Shown: one piece after another, positions 12,309-23,241 of the stretch | Layout of the letters: every line of letters starts with the position of its first letter | Numbering within the stretch: position 1 is the first letter of the stretch | Assembly: GCA_001931905.2 (NCBI GenBank) | Contig: MSJI02000510.1 | Coordinates: 1 to 34,224 of the forward strand | Direction: 5' to 3' | DNA length: 34,224 bases | Source: Cladosporium sp. IMV 00045 | Taxonomy: Eukaryota; Ascomycota; Dothideomycetes; Cladosporiales; Cladosporiaceae | Translations under genes and position numbers: made by a program | The notes under the pieces: model-generated | Seen by the model: the letters and a program-made list of their open reading frames with translations, nothing else | What the model was told of the DNA's origin: nothing | Database searches by the model: none

Positions 12309-12620
12309 TACTTCTTGAATGAGTGGGACTGAAATGGCGGATGCGCACTTGGGCGAGGGAAGATGCCTGCTTGTGACGGATGCCGCGAATGCTGCACAAT
12401 CTGACAATTGGGGGGATCAGAAAGGAAGGTAATCGCGGAAGAATGTAGACATTGCTGCTGTCAAGAATCAGGGCGTTGAGAAGTGGAAACAGATTGACCG
12501 GAAGTCCTTTTTGCTGCAGTCTTGGTGAGGAGTTTTGCCCACAGGGATAGAATGCCATGATTAAAGTTGTTGATTTGAAACAGCACGCCTACTCTCTGTA
12601 GTGAACACGTCCAGAACCCA

Positions 12621-13934
12621 TTAAGGCATCATACGAATCTCAGTCTTAAGTCCACCCTTTCTCACTCTCTCAAAATACGCTTCACCCAACGTCGCCGGCG
12701 TTAGAACACCACCGCCGAGCTGATGCGCCGGAGACTGGTCTCTAGCAATGGTGATAGCCGCCTCGGCAAGCAGCATACCGGTCAGGTAGTACATGCTGCC
12801 GTCGTATCTCATGGTGCCCATGACGCGTTTGGGATCGTTGGGATCGGTCACGTCGGCGTGCGCAACGGCGCGCCATTCGATGTATTCTTTGCTGGCTTGT
12901 CTGTGATGATGGTCAGAATTTGCGAGGGATTGATGGTTAGGGAAAGGGGTTCTTGGTGCTTACTCTTTGCTGGGCCCATCGCCAGGCTGAGTCACGAGTC
13001 GCTGAAGGAGCCAACGCACGAACGGTATGGCGAGCATGAAGAAGCCGAGTGTCAAGCCGACGCGCACGGCGATTCCACGGAGGAGAGATTTGGCACGCAT
13101 GTAGGGACTGAGATGGAAATTGGGTCCGTAGAAGTCACCCTCCTCGAACAGACTCCAGGATCGGTGGACGAGAGGGATGTCAGTCGGGCCTTGAATGCTG
13201 TCAGTGAGGAGACCGCCGAGAGCATGTTCCATGCGAAGGCCGGTCAGACGCTCGTAGAGGGGCTTGCTGTACGATTGCTTGGGTGGCTTCACGTCGGAAA
13301 GAGCCCATCTTGAGAAGGACTCGCGGAGACTGCTGAGGCTGTAGCTATCTAGCAGTGTGAGGACGGTAGACAAGGTGCCGCCACTTGCTGTTGCGTTGAG
13401 GTCGTGGATACTGTAGATAATCTCGCCCGTGCCAACGCTGAGAGTTCTCCGGATGTGTGAAACCAGTGCCCAACACATGAGGTCAGTTGGAGCGGACTCG
13501 ATGCCATTCTGGGGAATCACAATGGCACTGTTCTTCTTCGCCGGGCCATGGTAAGCTTTGATGATGTCGTGCACCCAGGGCACCTCGCCCGTGACATCAA
13601 GGTAATGAGTGCCGGTCTCAACGCAGGCTTCGACGACCGCCGTGCCGTATTTGTGATAGGGACCAACAGTGGTGATGAGCACTTTCGTCGTTTGAGCAAG
13701 ACGCAGGAGATCAGACTTCTCCAATTGTGAGACCTCGATGTTTGGCTGGACGCGATTGGGATTCAGAGCCTGAAGGTCATCGGCAAGCGCCTTGAGTTTG
13801 CCAGCAGAGCGACCTGCTATCGCCCATTTGAAGTCTGTGGGTAGGTTGGCAGTGATGTACTCTGCTGTGAGTCTACCTGTGTAGCCGGTCGCACCGAAGA
13901 CTACAGCCTCGTATTGGCGGTCGTCTTGAGCCAT
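12621..13934 (-). CDS. Saccharopine dehydrogenase-like oxidoreductase (SCCPDH-type)
   Basis: Two exons, 12964-13934 and 12621-12900, code for 416 aa, close to the family's usual length. The intron (12901-12963, 63 bp) has a GTAAG donor and CAG acceptor and splits a Glu codon (324). The N-terminus has a Rossmann dinucleotide-binding motif (VVFGATGYTGR, glycines at 14, 17 and 20) followed by an AGRS segment at 40-43. The middle has GTHYLDVTGE (108-117), characteristic of the saccharopine dehydrogenase-like/trans-acting enoyl reductase family. A hydrophobic segment at about 288-312 could anchor the protein to a membrane or lipid-droplet surface, as proposed for SCCPDH. This is not the lysine-pathway saccharopine dehydrogenase (Lys1/Lys9), and its substrate is unknown. 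The ATG at 13934 is the only Met before the Rossmann fold. It is divergent from RPL43 with about 420 bp between starts. Confidence 0.9.
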
Positions 13935-14354
13935 TTTGGTAGACGGGAGACTCTTGATCTGATGCTGCAAGCGGACTTCTACTGGTGTTGCGATATACGA
14001 AAATGCTTTACGTTGAGAGATGCGAGTCAGGCCGGGGAGGCAGAGAAGATGGAAGACAGGAGACAAGCGATTCCCTTTCTTTCACCCAAGATCTATCATG
14101 TTCTCTCACGCTAGAAGGCAGCAACAGAAAAGCAGCCTTCGAGGCATGACGTCCGGGCGAGGAGAGGGAGACCCTTGGCTTCTCCCTTTGCAGAGACTCG
14201 CAAGTGATGTGAGAGCCTGTCACGGCTGGGGCCAGCACGCAGCACGCTAAAATATTGCACCCACGAAGCCCGCTTTCGATATCGTCGCTCCTCGACCATC
14301 TGTGACAACACCCAGCGACTTCCCGGTCATTGCAAACAGGTCAGCCTCGACACA
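13935..14354. promoter_or_regulatory. Divergent promoter region, oxidoreductase gene / RPL43
   Basis: This 420 bp interval separates two divergent start codons, so it must carry the promoters of both genes. No gene is seen inside it. I could not identify a specific factor site with confidence. Confidence 0.55.
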
Positions 14355-14935
14355 ATGACGAAGAGAACCAAAAGTATGTGCCGCCCACTGCGAGTCTCGA
14401 CAACTCATTTGCACCGCTCGAATACCGCCGCGCCAGCCGCCAGGGCGCGTTGTGCGCACTGCAAGTACACAGGCTAACAACATTTTACAGAGGTCGGAAT
14501 TACCGGTAAATACGGTACCCGGTACGAACAAACCCCTCGCACATCTCCGAAAGGCCGACACACGCCGGGATGAAAGACAGACGGATGAAAAATGGCGACT
14601 AACACGGAATCTCCAGCTATGGTGCCTCCCTCCGCAAGCAGGTGAAGAAGATCGAAATCTCTCAGCACGCCCGTTACACCTGCACCTTCTGCGGCAAGGT
14701 CACCGTCAAGCGTCACTCCACTGGCATCTGGGACTGCAAGTCTTGCAAGAAGACTGTCGCCGGTGGTGCCTACACCCTCTCGTACGTCGCACCAAAACCC
14801 TGCCTCTTCCAGTGATCCGACCGCTGGCTGGGCCATAGTCCTTCGACATCAGTACTAACATCCACCCACAGTACCCCCGCTGCCGCCGCCACCAGGTCTA
14901 CCATGCGTCGTCTGCGTGAGATCGCCGAGGTATAG
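14355..14935 (+). CDS. RPL43: 60S ribosomal protein eL43 (L43/L37a)
   Basis: Four exons, 14355-14373, 14491-14521, 14617-14781 and 14872-14935, give 92 aa, the canonical eL43 length. Introns of 117, 95 and 90 bp have GTATGT/GTACGA/GTACGT donors, CTAAC-type branches (GGCTAAC, GACTAAC, TACTAAC) and CAG acceptors. The product begins [19 protein letters not shown]. It carries the zinc ribbon CTFCGK (residues 39-44) paired with CKSCKK, and ends in [10 protein letters not shown]. It is a structural protein of the cytosolic large subunit. The first two coding exons are only 19 and 31 nt, which hides this gene from single-frame ORF scans. Intron-rich 5' ends are common in fungal ribosomal protein genes and may aid expression. 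The identification is essentially certain. Confidence 0.97.
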
Positions 14936-15877
14936 ATGGGTTATGGGACAAGGGAGGATCACGATGGAGTTCAATGAGCGCTTTTAAGTTCGCAGCGCTG
15001 GGAAATAGCACTGCGGATAACGAAGAAATTCCTTCAATCTTCCAATGAGTTTTGTTTTTCTCCACCTCTGAAGTGTCAAGGCGTGGGACTGCCTGCTTCT
15101 CACATTACATCTTTCAACGCTTCTACATGATGGGATGACGATTTCATGCAGCATTATCCCTCGACAACTGCTGCCAGAAATGCCACAGCGGGAGGGATAC
15201 CCTGACTGGTATTTTCGCACATCATTTCCTCAAGAGCTTTACATGAAGACGGCTGTTAAAGAGAAGAGTTCATAATTGGCGAGGGAGACCTCGTACATTC
15301 CTCGATCCGAGTTCGTCCACCCTGATGGATCGGGAAAAGACTCGCTCGATCACAACATCATCTGCAAGGGCGCTTTCACTTGAAGGTGTGCTCCCGGCGT
15401 AAACGTAAGACAGTGCCTGGATTTAGAGCACATCGTGACCATGCTTAGTCGCACACCGCGTACTTATCGCCCTTGGAGGTGGCGGCGTATGATCAGCTGG
15501 CACGGCAGGCGCCACTATTGCCGACAGGAGGTGAATGTCCATAAGCCGCACGATGCGTAGTAGATAGTTCCTTTGTCTGTATGATGGCGACACTTTTACC
15601 TCTCCTACCGTCACCACCATCATCATCACCTACGCCTGCGTTTGCTCCAGTGACTGCACCTGTTGTTGTTGTTGCCGCCCTCTCACCGGGCTGCTTGGCC
15701 TGCTTTTAGCTTCGGAACGCGTGAGTGGCTGCGCTGCAGGGTCTCTTTGGTTTAAAGCGGGCTGCGAGCGAGCCATCTCTCTTCCTCCTTCCCACTTCGC
15801 AACCACAAACACCGAGCAAATACATGCCAGAACATCGCAATCTGAGCGCCTGCACACTCTCATGAGGCCGCCTCAGC
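14936..15877. other. Intergenic, RPL43 to RING-PHD gene
   Basis: About 940 bp hold the 3' region of RPL43 and the promoter and leader of the RING-PHD gene. Short triplet tracts (ATC-type near 15618, TTG-type near 15661) occur. Open frames here (for example 14984-15220 minus) have no recognisable motif. Confidence 0.6.
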
Positions 15878-17957
15878 ATGGCTGAACAATGTATCGTCTG
15901 TTTGGGCGATTTGCGAGACTCCACCGCCACCGACCAATCTGCGGATTTACCCGAACAAGCTGAAGCGCAGCGAACTGCTGATGCTCTCGCTGCTGGTGGT
16001 GACGCTGCTGTCCAACAGCATCACCACCAGCGTGCCAAGGGCCTGCGCAACACCAGACTGAGCACCAAAAGGTACCATATTCCAACCCAGAACTCCTCCT
16101 CGAGCCGATCGAGCACGTATGCGCACGTGATGCCATAGCCTTTTCGCTCGTATACTGCAAGCTTCCAGTGAGCCTGTCGCAATGTTGCCTGCGTGCGCGC
16201 GCCGGAGCTACCGCCTCTTCCTCCACTCTTGGACGGCTTGAAGATATTCGCCGGATAAGCTTGGAAGGTGAGGCTTATTCTCTTTGCCCTGCGCATGCCG
16301 TGGGACCGCTGGAGGCCTGCAGCGTGTGCTTCGCCATGACCTATGCTGACTTCCATGTTCCAGTATCGATGACGATGACGAAATCGTAGCCCATCTTCTT
16401 CCCTGTGGACACGACCTGCACAACGCCTGCCTCAAGCCCTGGGTTGAGCGCGCAAACAGCTGCCCGATATGTCGCGCCAAATTCAACTCCGTGGAGCTCA
16501 GCAAGGCCATCGGCGCTGCTGTGATCGATAGCTATGCTGTGCAGGACAAGGTTCAAGAGGCCGAGATCGATCCTTCGATGATCATGGAGGATGAGCTGTT
16601 CGCGGTCGAGACCTGGGAGCCATGTGTTGTCTGTGGCACCAGCAACGATGCGCACAGTCAAATGTATTGCGACGGCTGCGACAAGGCGGTGCACATCTTT
16701 TGCGCCGGCTTTGATGTTGGCGAAGCGCCGGACGTTTGGTATTGCGAAAATTGCCATGTCGACATCGAGGCCGATGCTGGACTTCCTAGCCTGCGTGCTA
16801 CGCTTCGAGGGCAACCTAGACGGCAGGGTCGCAACGCCAACGCCGGTCGACGTGTCGGAGGGCGACGCAACGATACTTCTTGGGCGCGCGTTTGGCAAGA
16901 GGTGTCCCGTCGACTTGACTTGGACCTAGACTTTCCCTTCAGCGACGATGAACCCACCCGAGATACCAGAACCCCACAACAGCGTCGGGAGTTCAGGCAG
17001 TGGCAGCGAAGGTTTGAGGTCGCAGACCGACAAGGCGTATCAAATCGCCTTCGCGATATTGCACAAACCCGACAGCAGCAACAACAACCCGCACCTGAGT
17101 CCCAAGAAGAGCTTCGCGCCTGGAACGCTTTTGACAAGGCGAGGGAGTTGCATGAACCCAATGCTCGCAAGAGGAAGGCCACTGATTCTCCTGCTTCACC
17201 ACGAGAACCCGAGCCTGAACCCAGGAAGCTCAAGCGACCTCGCCTTCGACGCCCTGCTGGCGCTGCAGGCTCACCACCGGCCGAGTCATCTCATGCAGCG
17301 GCCCAGCGTGGAGCAGCACAGGAAGGAGCGACGTTTCTTTCATCTTTGCTCCGCGAGGTCGAGAACAACCCATCTTCCGCCGGCTCGCCGGGCCCTTCAA
17401 GCCCTGCCAACGGCCAACAATCACCTCGCAACTCTTCGCCAGCACGATCACCCGGCTCGTCCGGATATGGATCGCCTGCCTTCTCAGCAACACCACCTCT
17501 GTCTCCTATTGCGCACTCTACATCGCCGCCCAATCCGCTCTTCTCTCCATTCTCGCCAGCAGTCGCTTCCCAAGACTTGGAACGCTCATCACGCACACGC
17601 ACACGATCGCGCGCACGCCGTCGCCCACACGAACAACAGCACGACAGCGGCTATGACGAAAACTACCACAGCGGCGTCGACGCCTTGTCTCCGAGCCGCA
17701 ACATGTCCTATTCCGCCAAGGAAGAGATCCAACGCATGGTCAAACTCGCATTACGGCCACGCTACCTCGAAAAGCTCATAAACAAAGACCAATACACAGA
17801 CATCAACCGCGACGTTTCGCGCAGGATGTACGATCTCGTCGGCGATGCTTCAGCACTTGCCGACCAGAGCGCTCGGGAGAGATGGCAGGGCATCGCCGCG
17901 GACGAAGTGCAGAAGGCTATTGCTGCGGTGACTGTCGATGCTTCCAAGGAGGGATGA
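15878..17957 (+). CDS. ASR1: RING-PHD finger protein, Asr1-like ubiquitin ligase
   Basis: Exons 15878-16071 and 16364-17957 give 595 aa. The donor is AAAAG/GTACC, the branch TGCTGAC, the acceptor TTCCAG/T. Splicing joins CIVC (residues 5-8) to CGHDLHNAC (79-87) and CPIC (98-101), completing a C3HC4 RING. A PHD finger follows (C152, C155, C167, C170, H175, C178, C192, C195). The centre is Arg/Pro/Ser-rich and disordered. The C-terminus has a conserved helical block (KEEIQRMVKLALRPRYL ... INRDVSRRMYDLVGD) like that of yeast Asr1. Asr1 is a RING-PHD ubiquitin ligase that binds the phosphorylated CTD of RNA polymerase II and modifies the enzyme. A nuclear E3 role is inferred from this architecture. 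The RING loop of 70 residues is longer than standard, but related fungal RING-PHD proteins have similar insertions. Orthology to ASR1 rests on domain order and the C-terminal block. Confidence 0.88.
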
Positions 17958-18957
17958 TTGTGTTTTTCGAGTTTGGCAATTTCTCTGTTTCCTTTTTGTA
18001 TGTCTAACTGCGGATACTATAGACCGGCAGGCTGGTGGTTTTTTGGTTCACAGTACGGGCGTTCTTTTTTGTCAATGGGAGGCAGAGCTCTTCTTTGCGC
18101 GAGCTCGATTACCTTATGTAGATACCCCCTCCTTTTATTGTATTGTTCATGGAACGAAGTCCATGCTCGCTTTCCGACCAAGTACCTGTTTCGTCCCTAA
18201 ACGTCCAGTCCATGTGCCCACGAACTGTCTTCTTAATTTACCTTCCATCCACGGAGCTGATGAGGTTGAATCCCCTCGAATCGCCAGTATTGGAAATCCA
18301 CATGTTGATGAACAAGGTACCTTACACGAATGAAAGACTGCGTACGTTTACCGGCCTGGGCATATCGAACGTGCTGGAATTGATTGTAAATTGATCGCAA
18401 ATTGATTGAAGCATTCCTTTCCGCTATCACGTCAGCCGCGGCTTACTTGAACAAAAACCCCACTACTTATGCGAAGCCGATCGCTCGCTCCGGTCTCGAA
18501 GCCCCGCTACTTGCCGGGCTGCGAGAGTGGACAGTCATCCGGTCTGGAGAAATAATCCATTGATCTCTTGACTCTCAGGCTCTTTGTCCTTCCAATACCT
18601 CAATTCTTGACTTTGATCCTTGCACATAAGTCGCTTCGCTGACCCATTGGATATTTTTGCAACTCGATCGCTGTCCTGCTGTTCAACCACTTGCCTGCCT
18701 CCAGAGAGCGCATCCGTACGATCGACCGTCCCGACATCTCCGAGAAATATTCCCAGGCCCTGAGGACGCTATACCGTTCGCTCTTCCCAACCTGCTTTAT
18801 AATCGCTGGCACGCCATAAGAGCTCGAATTGCGAGGAATTTTTAAGCGTGGGGTGTAAGGAAAAAACGAGAAAGAGAGATTCCGGCGATCTGTGAAGACG
18901 CAAGAAGAGCAAGAACACCAATCGATCGGATCATAAAACCATACTGCACAAGAAGCC
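17958..18957. other. Intergenic, RING-PHD gene to RIB3
   Basis: One kilobase contains the 3' region of the RING-PHD gene and the RIB3 promoter. A CCAAT sequence lies at 18918-18922, about 36 bases before the RIB3 start, probably inside the leader. Frames in both strands lack known motifs. The frame 18600-19100 (minus) overlaps the RIB3 first exon antisense and is not believed. Confidence 0.6.
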
Positions 18958-19760
18958 ATGGCGCCCCAAATACAAGACCAACAACAACCCAATGGCACAA
19001 CCCCTCCCTCCAAGCTGGGATTCAACACCATCCCCGAAGCAGTCGAAGCATTCGGTACGTCCACCACATTCTCTCCCTCAAACCCTCCCTTCCCGCCCAA
19101 AAAAACTCCCCTCTAACATTGCCCTTCCCAGCCCGCGGCGACCCCATCGTCGTCCTCGACTCCGAATCGCGCGAAAACGAAGGCGACCTAATCATCTCCG
19201 CCTCCCACCTCACGCCCGCCAAAGCCGCCTTCCTCATCCGCCACACCTCCGGCTACCTGTGCGCACCTCTCCTGCCCTCGCGCGCGCGCGCCCTCGACCT
19301 CCCGCAAATGGTCGCGGAGAACGAAGACCCCAAGGGCACCGCTTACACGATCACGGTGGACGCCGCGAGCGATGAGGTTTCAACGGGAATTTCGGCGCAC
19401 GATCGCGCTCTGACTTGCAGATGGTTGGCGGACGGGGGGAGGGGGAAGGCGGATTTCAGACGCCCGGGGCATGTGGTGCCGTTGCAGGCTAAGGTCGGGG
19501 GTGTCAGGGAGAGGGCGGGGCATACGGAGGCTGCGGTGGATTTTTGTCGGTTGGCTTTTGGGGAGGGCAGGGAGCATGTGGGCGTTATTGCGGAGTTGGT
19601 GGAGGAGGGTGTGGCGGTTGAGGGGAAGGGGGAGTTGCGTGGGGATGTGGGCATGTTGGGCAGGGATGGATGCTTGGAGTTCGCGAGGAGGTGGGGGTTG
19701 ATGTGCGTTACTGTTGAGAGGTTGGTGGAGTTTTTGGAGGAGAGGGAGGGGAGATTGTGA
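18958..19760 (+). CDS. RIB3: 3,4-dihydroxy-2-butanone 4-phosphate synthase
   Basis: Exons 18958-19054 and 19132-19760 encode 241 aa. The 77 bp intron has a GTACGT donor, CTCTAAC branch and CCCAG acceptor and splits Ala33. The enzyme converts ribulose 5-phosphate to 3,4-dihydroxy-2-butanone 4-phosphate plus formate, the four-carbon precursor for lumazine and riboflavin. Diagnostic motifs are present in order: SRENEGDLI (45-53, acidic metal and substrate site), HTSGYLCAPL (about 70-79), GTAYTITVDA, GISAHDRA (118-125), FRRPGHVVPL with His146, and RAGHTEAAVD with His163. There is no GTP cyclohydrolase II domain, so this is the monofunctional fungal form and not the bacterial fusion. The region before the intron looks like a short unstructured leader. 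The gene converges on the F-box/WD40 gene. Wobble composition changes abruptly inside exon 2 (see findings). Confidence 0.96.
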
Positions 19761-20285
19761 GTGGAGACGGGAGGGATGTCATGTGAATTATTAAAATTAA
19801 GGAAGTATGAGAGAGCAATTTCGAGTTGATCAGTCGACCGGACTGGGTCATACATTAATATTTGCCAATACCCCTCGTGCTTTGCAACCAATGCTTTCAT
19901 TTAGTCCATCCCGTTCGTTCATGACAATAATGCTGAATGCCGCTGCATGCTATACATTCAAAAACCAACTGAGACCCATGCAACATCACATCGCAACCCC
20001 CAAAACCGCGTCACGCGATTTTGCAAGACCGGAAACGAACTAACTACTACCACTACCACTTCCATCCGTCGAAGAACATTGTGCAAGTCCCGAGTCGTCC
20101 GTCGTAGGATATCAGAAAAATATCAGGGAATCGTCCTGAAGCGCGCCGGAACAACCCCGAGAACAAGAATGAATGAAAGAAACGGGCTTCCTCGAACCTG
20201 AAAATTGGAAGAACCACGTTCTCCCATCAAGAAAAGTGAAACGAACCCCCACACACACCCACCCCAATCAAAGAAACCTACGCAA
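19761..20285. other. Convergent intergenic region, RIB3 and F-box/WD40 gene
   Basis: This 525 bp space lies between two convergent stop codons and therefore contains both 3' untranslated regions and terminators. No gene or strong repeat is visible. Confidence 0.65.
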
Positions 20286-23241
20286 TCAACAAGTCTCCAC
20301 AGTCCACCCCCCAACCCTCATCAGATCCGGATCTCCGTTCGCAAAATCCCACCCGACGATGATGCGGTTCTGGCTGCAGCACACGATCCGCCGCGCGTCG
20401 AACTGCAGTTTAAACACTCGGTTGCTGCTCTCGCGGTGGTGCGCGCCTCCTCCTGCTGCGGCGTGATGGTGAGGGCCGTGGGCGTGTGCGTGTCCCGCCG
20501 CTTGGCCATGTGCGTGGGCGTGTGCGTTTGCGTGGTTTGTCGTTGTTGGGGCGGTGGAGGGGCCGCCGGGTTGCAGGACGGGTGGGTGTTGGTTTTGGGT
20601 GGTGCTCGGGATGGGGATGGGTGCGGTTGCGGTTGTTGCTGCGGTTGAGGATGGGCCTGCGGCTGATGATGATGGTCCTGCCGCTGCTGATGCTGACTCG
20701 CCTTGGGTTTGAGTTTGTCTTGTTGAGTTTTGCAGGGAGTGCAGGTTGGCTTGGAGGTGGCGTTGCTGTGCGGACACGGACATCAGCTGCGTCGCTGTCA
20801 TAATGGGCGCTTGCGGGTCTTGTTGGCCTTGGTGCAAGGCAGCGTCGAGTTGGTGTGCCATGCTGTTTGCTTGGTTCAAGGCTTGCAGTGCTATGCCACT
20901 GGGCTGTGATGGGCCTGCTTGGCCGGCGTTTTGCAGAGTGATGGCGTGGTGGTTCATGGGCACGGGGATGCCAGTGTGCAGAGTGGATGCCGCAGCGGCG
21001 GCAGGATCGCGTCGGTGTCTGCCGGTGCCGCGCAGCAGCAGGTCTTGGTGCAGACGGTGATTGTGTACCCATCGGCCGTCCTTGTCTTTCTTCCAGATGA
21101 TGATCGTCTCGTCGTAGGAGCCGGAGACGATCTTCGCCCATCTGCTTCCGCCTCCGCCAGGAGGGATTTTGGTTCCTGTGGAAAGCATGTGCTCTGGCTT
21201 TCGGGATCCTGCGTTGCGGGAGACATCCTTCGACACCGATGCTGGCTTCATGCCGGCGGCCATGGCATCGTAGAACGCTTGGTCGGCTTCGCGAGATTCG
21301 TCGTACAACTCTTCGTCGGTGACGGTTTCGAGATCGCCGAAGCGCGCTTGCACGGTGCGCACAAGATTAGAATGGCCTGTGAGACACGCGACTTCGGCTT
21401 GTCGTTCGGCATCAAAGATGCGGACGGTGTTGTCTGAAGATCCAGAAATGATACGACGGCCATCGTATTGCACGCAAGCAATGCCTTTGGTGTGGCCAAG
21501 ATACTGCTTGTTGCATTTGCCGGTTTGAATGTCCCAAGCCCTGATTGTGCGGTCACCGGAAGCAGAGACGATGGTGTCTTTGTGGATCATCACCGCGTTG
21601 ACGGCGGCGCCATGGCCAGTGAGGGTGGCGAGCAGCGTGTGTTCCTTGATGAGATCCCCTTCGCCGAGGTTGTCAAATTGGCCCATCACGTGAGATGGCA
21701 CCAGAGGGGAGTCATTCGCGATGGCGTGCCGGTTCCAGACCTTGATAGTTTTGTCTTTCGAGCAAGTCACAATATAGCGGTGATCGAAGCGAAGATTCAG
21801 CACCGACTCGGTGTGAGCCGTGGTCATCTTCTTGATGATCTCGCCGGTGGAGAAGCGCCAGATGATGACCCAGCTGTCGCTACCACCGCTCACGATAATG
21901 TCGTTTTCCGGAGTAGCATCGAATTGCAAGCAAAGCACACTAGCTACGTGACCCTTCAATATGGGCGCCGCGTTCTTCCGTAGCCTAGACGTCGTCAAGT
22001 CCCAAACACGAATCGACTTGTCACGGGAGCCGGAGACGAGCCACTCGCCCGAGTGCTGAATCGTGTATACGCATTCGTCGTGGCCTTCCTCAGGATGTTG
22101 CGGATGTGGCAAGCGGAACATCTGATACTTGCCATCATCCCAGTTCTTTTCCAGTCGTCGTCTCTGCTTGTACATATACGCCCAGCTGACTTTGTTTCCT
22201 TCGTGAGACTGCCCTGCTGCGTTTCCTTGCAAAATTGTAGGCGCAAGTTTGAAGTCATTTCCGCTGGTGTGGTTGGCAACGTCCGTTGACATGCCCGAAA
22301 GGAATGACGAGCGTCGGGACTTCGACTTTTGCACCGCTTCGCTTGCGGATGCGATCCATGAACTCTCCCTGGTACTGCTTGTCGGTCTGTCCCCAGCCAC
22401 GAAGTCGGTCTCAAGTTCGACTCCCTCCATCTGATCGTTGCTGGATTCCTCGGCAGATGAGTCCGCACTGGGTGCCCCGTTGGCATCTGCAGGATGCGCC
22501 GATGCCTCGCCCTCGCTGAAAGCCTCTCCGGCTCTTCGCTTGCGGCTATCTCTGCGCTGAAGGCTGGGTCCTTTTCCTTTTGATCTCCTCTTCTCGACCC
22601 TGCCTCCCTTTTCCCGCGCTCTTCGCTCAAAGTCCATTATCTTCGGGATATCCATGTGCCAACCTTCGCGCGTGAACATGCTACGCCACAGCTCTTCGTC
22701 TTGTGAATGTTCGCGCCAGCCTCGGCTCACGCCGGAAGCGCTCAGCAAGTCCTTCGGTGAGAGGTGGCCGAATATGAGTGTGACTAGCTCGTAGGGTAGG
22801 TAGTCAACGGGGTCAAAGTACATGAGTGAATCGAGATGTGCGCTTGCGTCCTGTTTGGCCCACGAAGGAAGGTATCCTAACAGGTCTTTGACGAAGCCTG
22901 TGCGCGAGGGACTGTCAGCATGCGCGCGGTCAAAAAAGGTTCTCAGATAATCATGAAGCCAACGTACGCAGTTGGTCTTGAGGTGACAATGCGCCGGCGG
23001 TGTTGCGCATCACACTCAAGCGTTGTTCCAGGGACAGGGAGTCCAAGTCGCGAACGAGACTCATGGTTGCATCGGGAAGGTCCTTGGCCTCGCGTGCCAT
23101 CTCGACATCGCTGTCCATCTGGCTCTGTGTCTCCTCAGAGAAGCCCTCGTCGAAGTTGGAAGGCGCGCGATGAACTCCGGGTCGAGGCGAGGGCGCATCG
23201 TGGGCGAAGGCGGAAGGGGATACGGGGGCATCGTGCGCCAT
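20286..23241 (-). CDS. F-box/WD40 repeat protein (FWD-1/Slimb-like SCF adaptor)
   Basis: Exons 22968-23241 and 20286-22897 encode 961 aa. The 70 bp intron has a GTACGT donor, GCTGAC branch and GCACAG acceptor and splits Arg92. An F-box lies at about 120-171 (LPYELVTLIFGHLSPKDLL). A basic, acidic and Ser-rich linker runs to about 325. Seven WD40-type blades begin near 366, with clear repeats ending SGSRDKSIRVWDL, SGGSDSWVIIW, TCSKDKTIKVW, SASGDRTIRAWD, SGSSDNTVRIFD and SGSYDETIIIWKK. The last blade is displaced to about 918-943 by a roughly 210-residue Ala/Gln/His-rich insertion. F-box plus WD40 proteins are substrate receptors of SCF ubiquitin ligases and bind phosphorylated targets. The architecture resembles Neurospora FWD-1, which targets the clock protein FRQ, but orthology needs a tree. 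It is divergent from CDC24, with 2.5 kb between start codons. Confidence 0.9.
20436..20545 (-). repeat. His/Ala-rich coding low-complexity tract
   Basis: Inside the last WD40 insertion the F-box/WD40 gene encodes alternating His-Ala dipeptides with Gly and His runs (residues about 876-912). On the plus strand this appears as GTG/GCG/TGC-rich sequence. It is translated and in frame. Confidence 0.8.

Larger units (their letters stand above)
6216..12620. other. Long region with no confident gene
   Basis: About 6.4 kb separates the C2H2 gene from the saccharopine-dehydrogenase-like gene. The left part (6216-7500) is G/A-rich on plus, meaning C/T-rich in the sense of the C2H2 gene. It is the likely promoter and long leader and carries good splice-like signals. 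The remainder contains many overlapping short frames on both strands without domains. Three weak candidates are described separately: a terminal-exon-like frame at 10476-10643 (-), a frame with few stops at 11417-12322 (+), and a membrane-helix ORF at 12216-12308 (+). No tRNA, retroelement or AT-rich RIP signature was recognised. Confidence 0.5.

Noticed and set aside
16169..16272. Possible extra exon within the RING-PHD intron (TTCCAG acceptor, AAG/GTGAGG donor)
   Set aside because: Joined in phase to exon 1 it meets a stop after about 25 codons, and its only open frame does not fit the phase of exon 2.
19343..19900. 185-codon minus-strand frame opposite RIB3
   Set aside because: It is a shadow of the G-rich half of RIB3. 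The sense strand carries the conserved catalytic motifs.
20410..21141. 243-codon minus-strand frame overlapping the F-box/WD40 gene
   Set aside because: It reads the same strand in another frame and gives Arg/Pro/Thr low complexity from the repetitive insertion. The WD40 frame explains the sequence.
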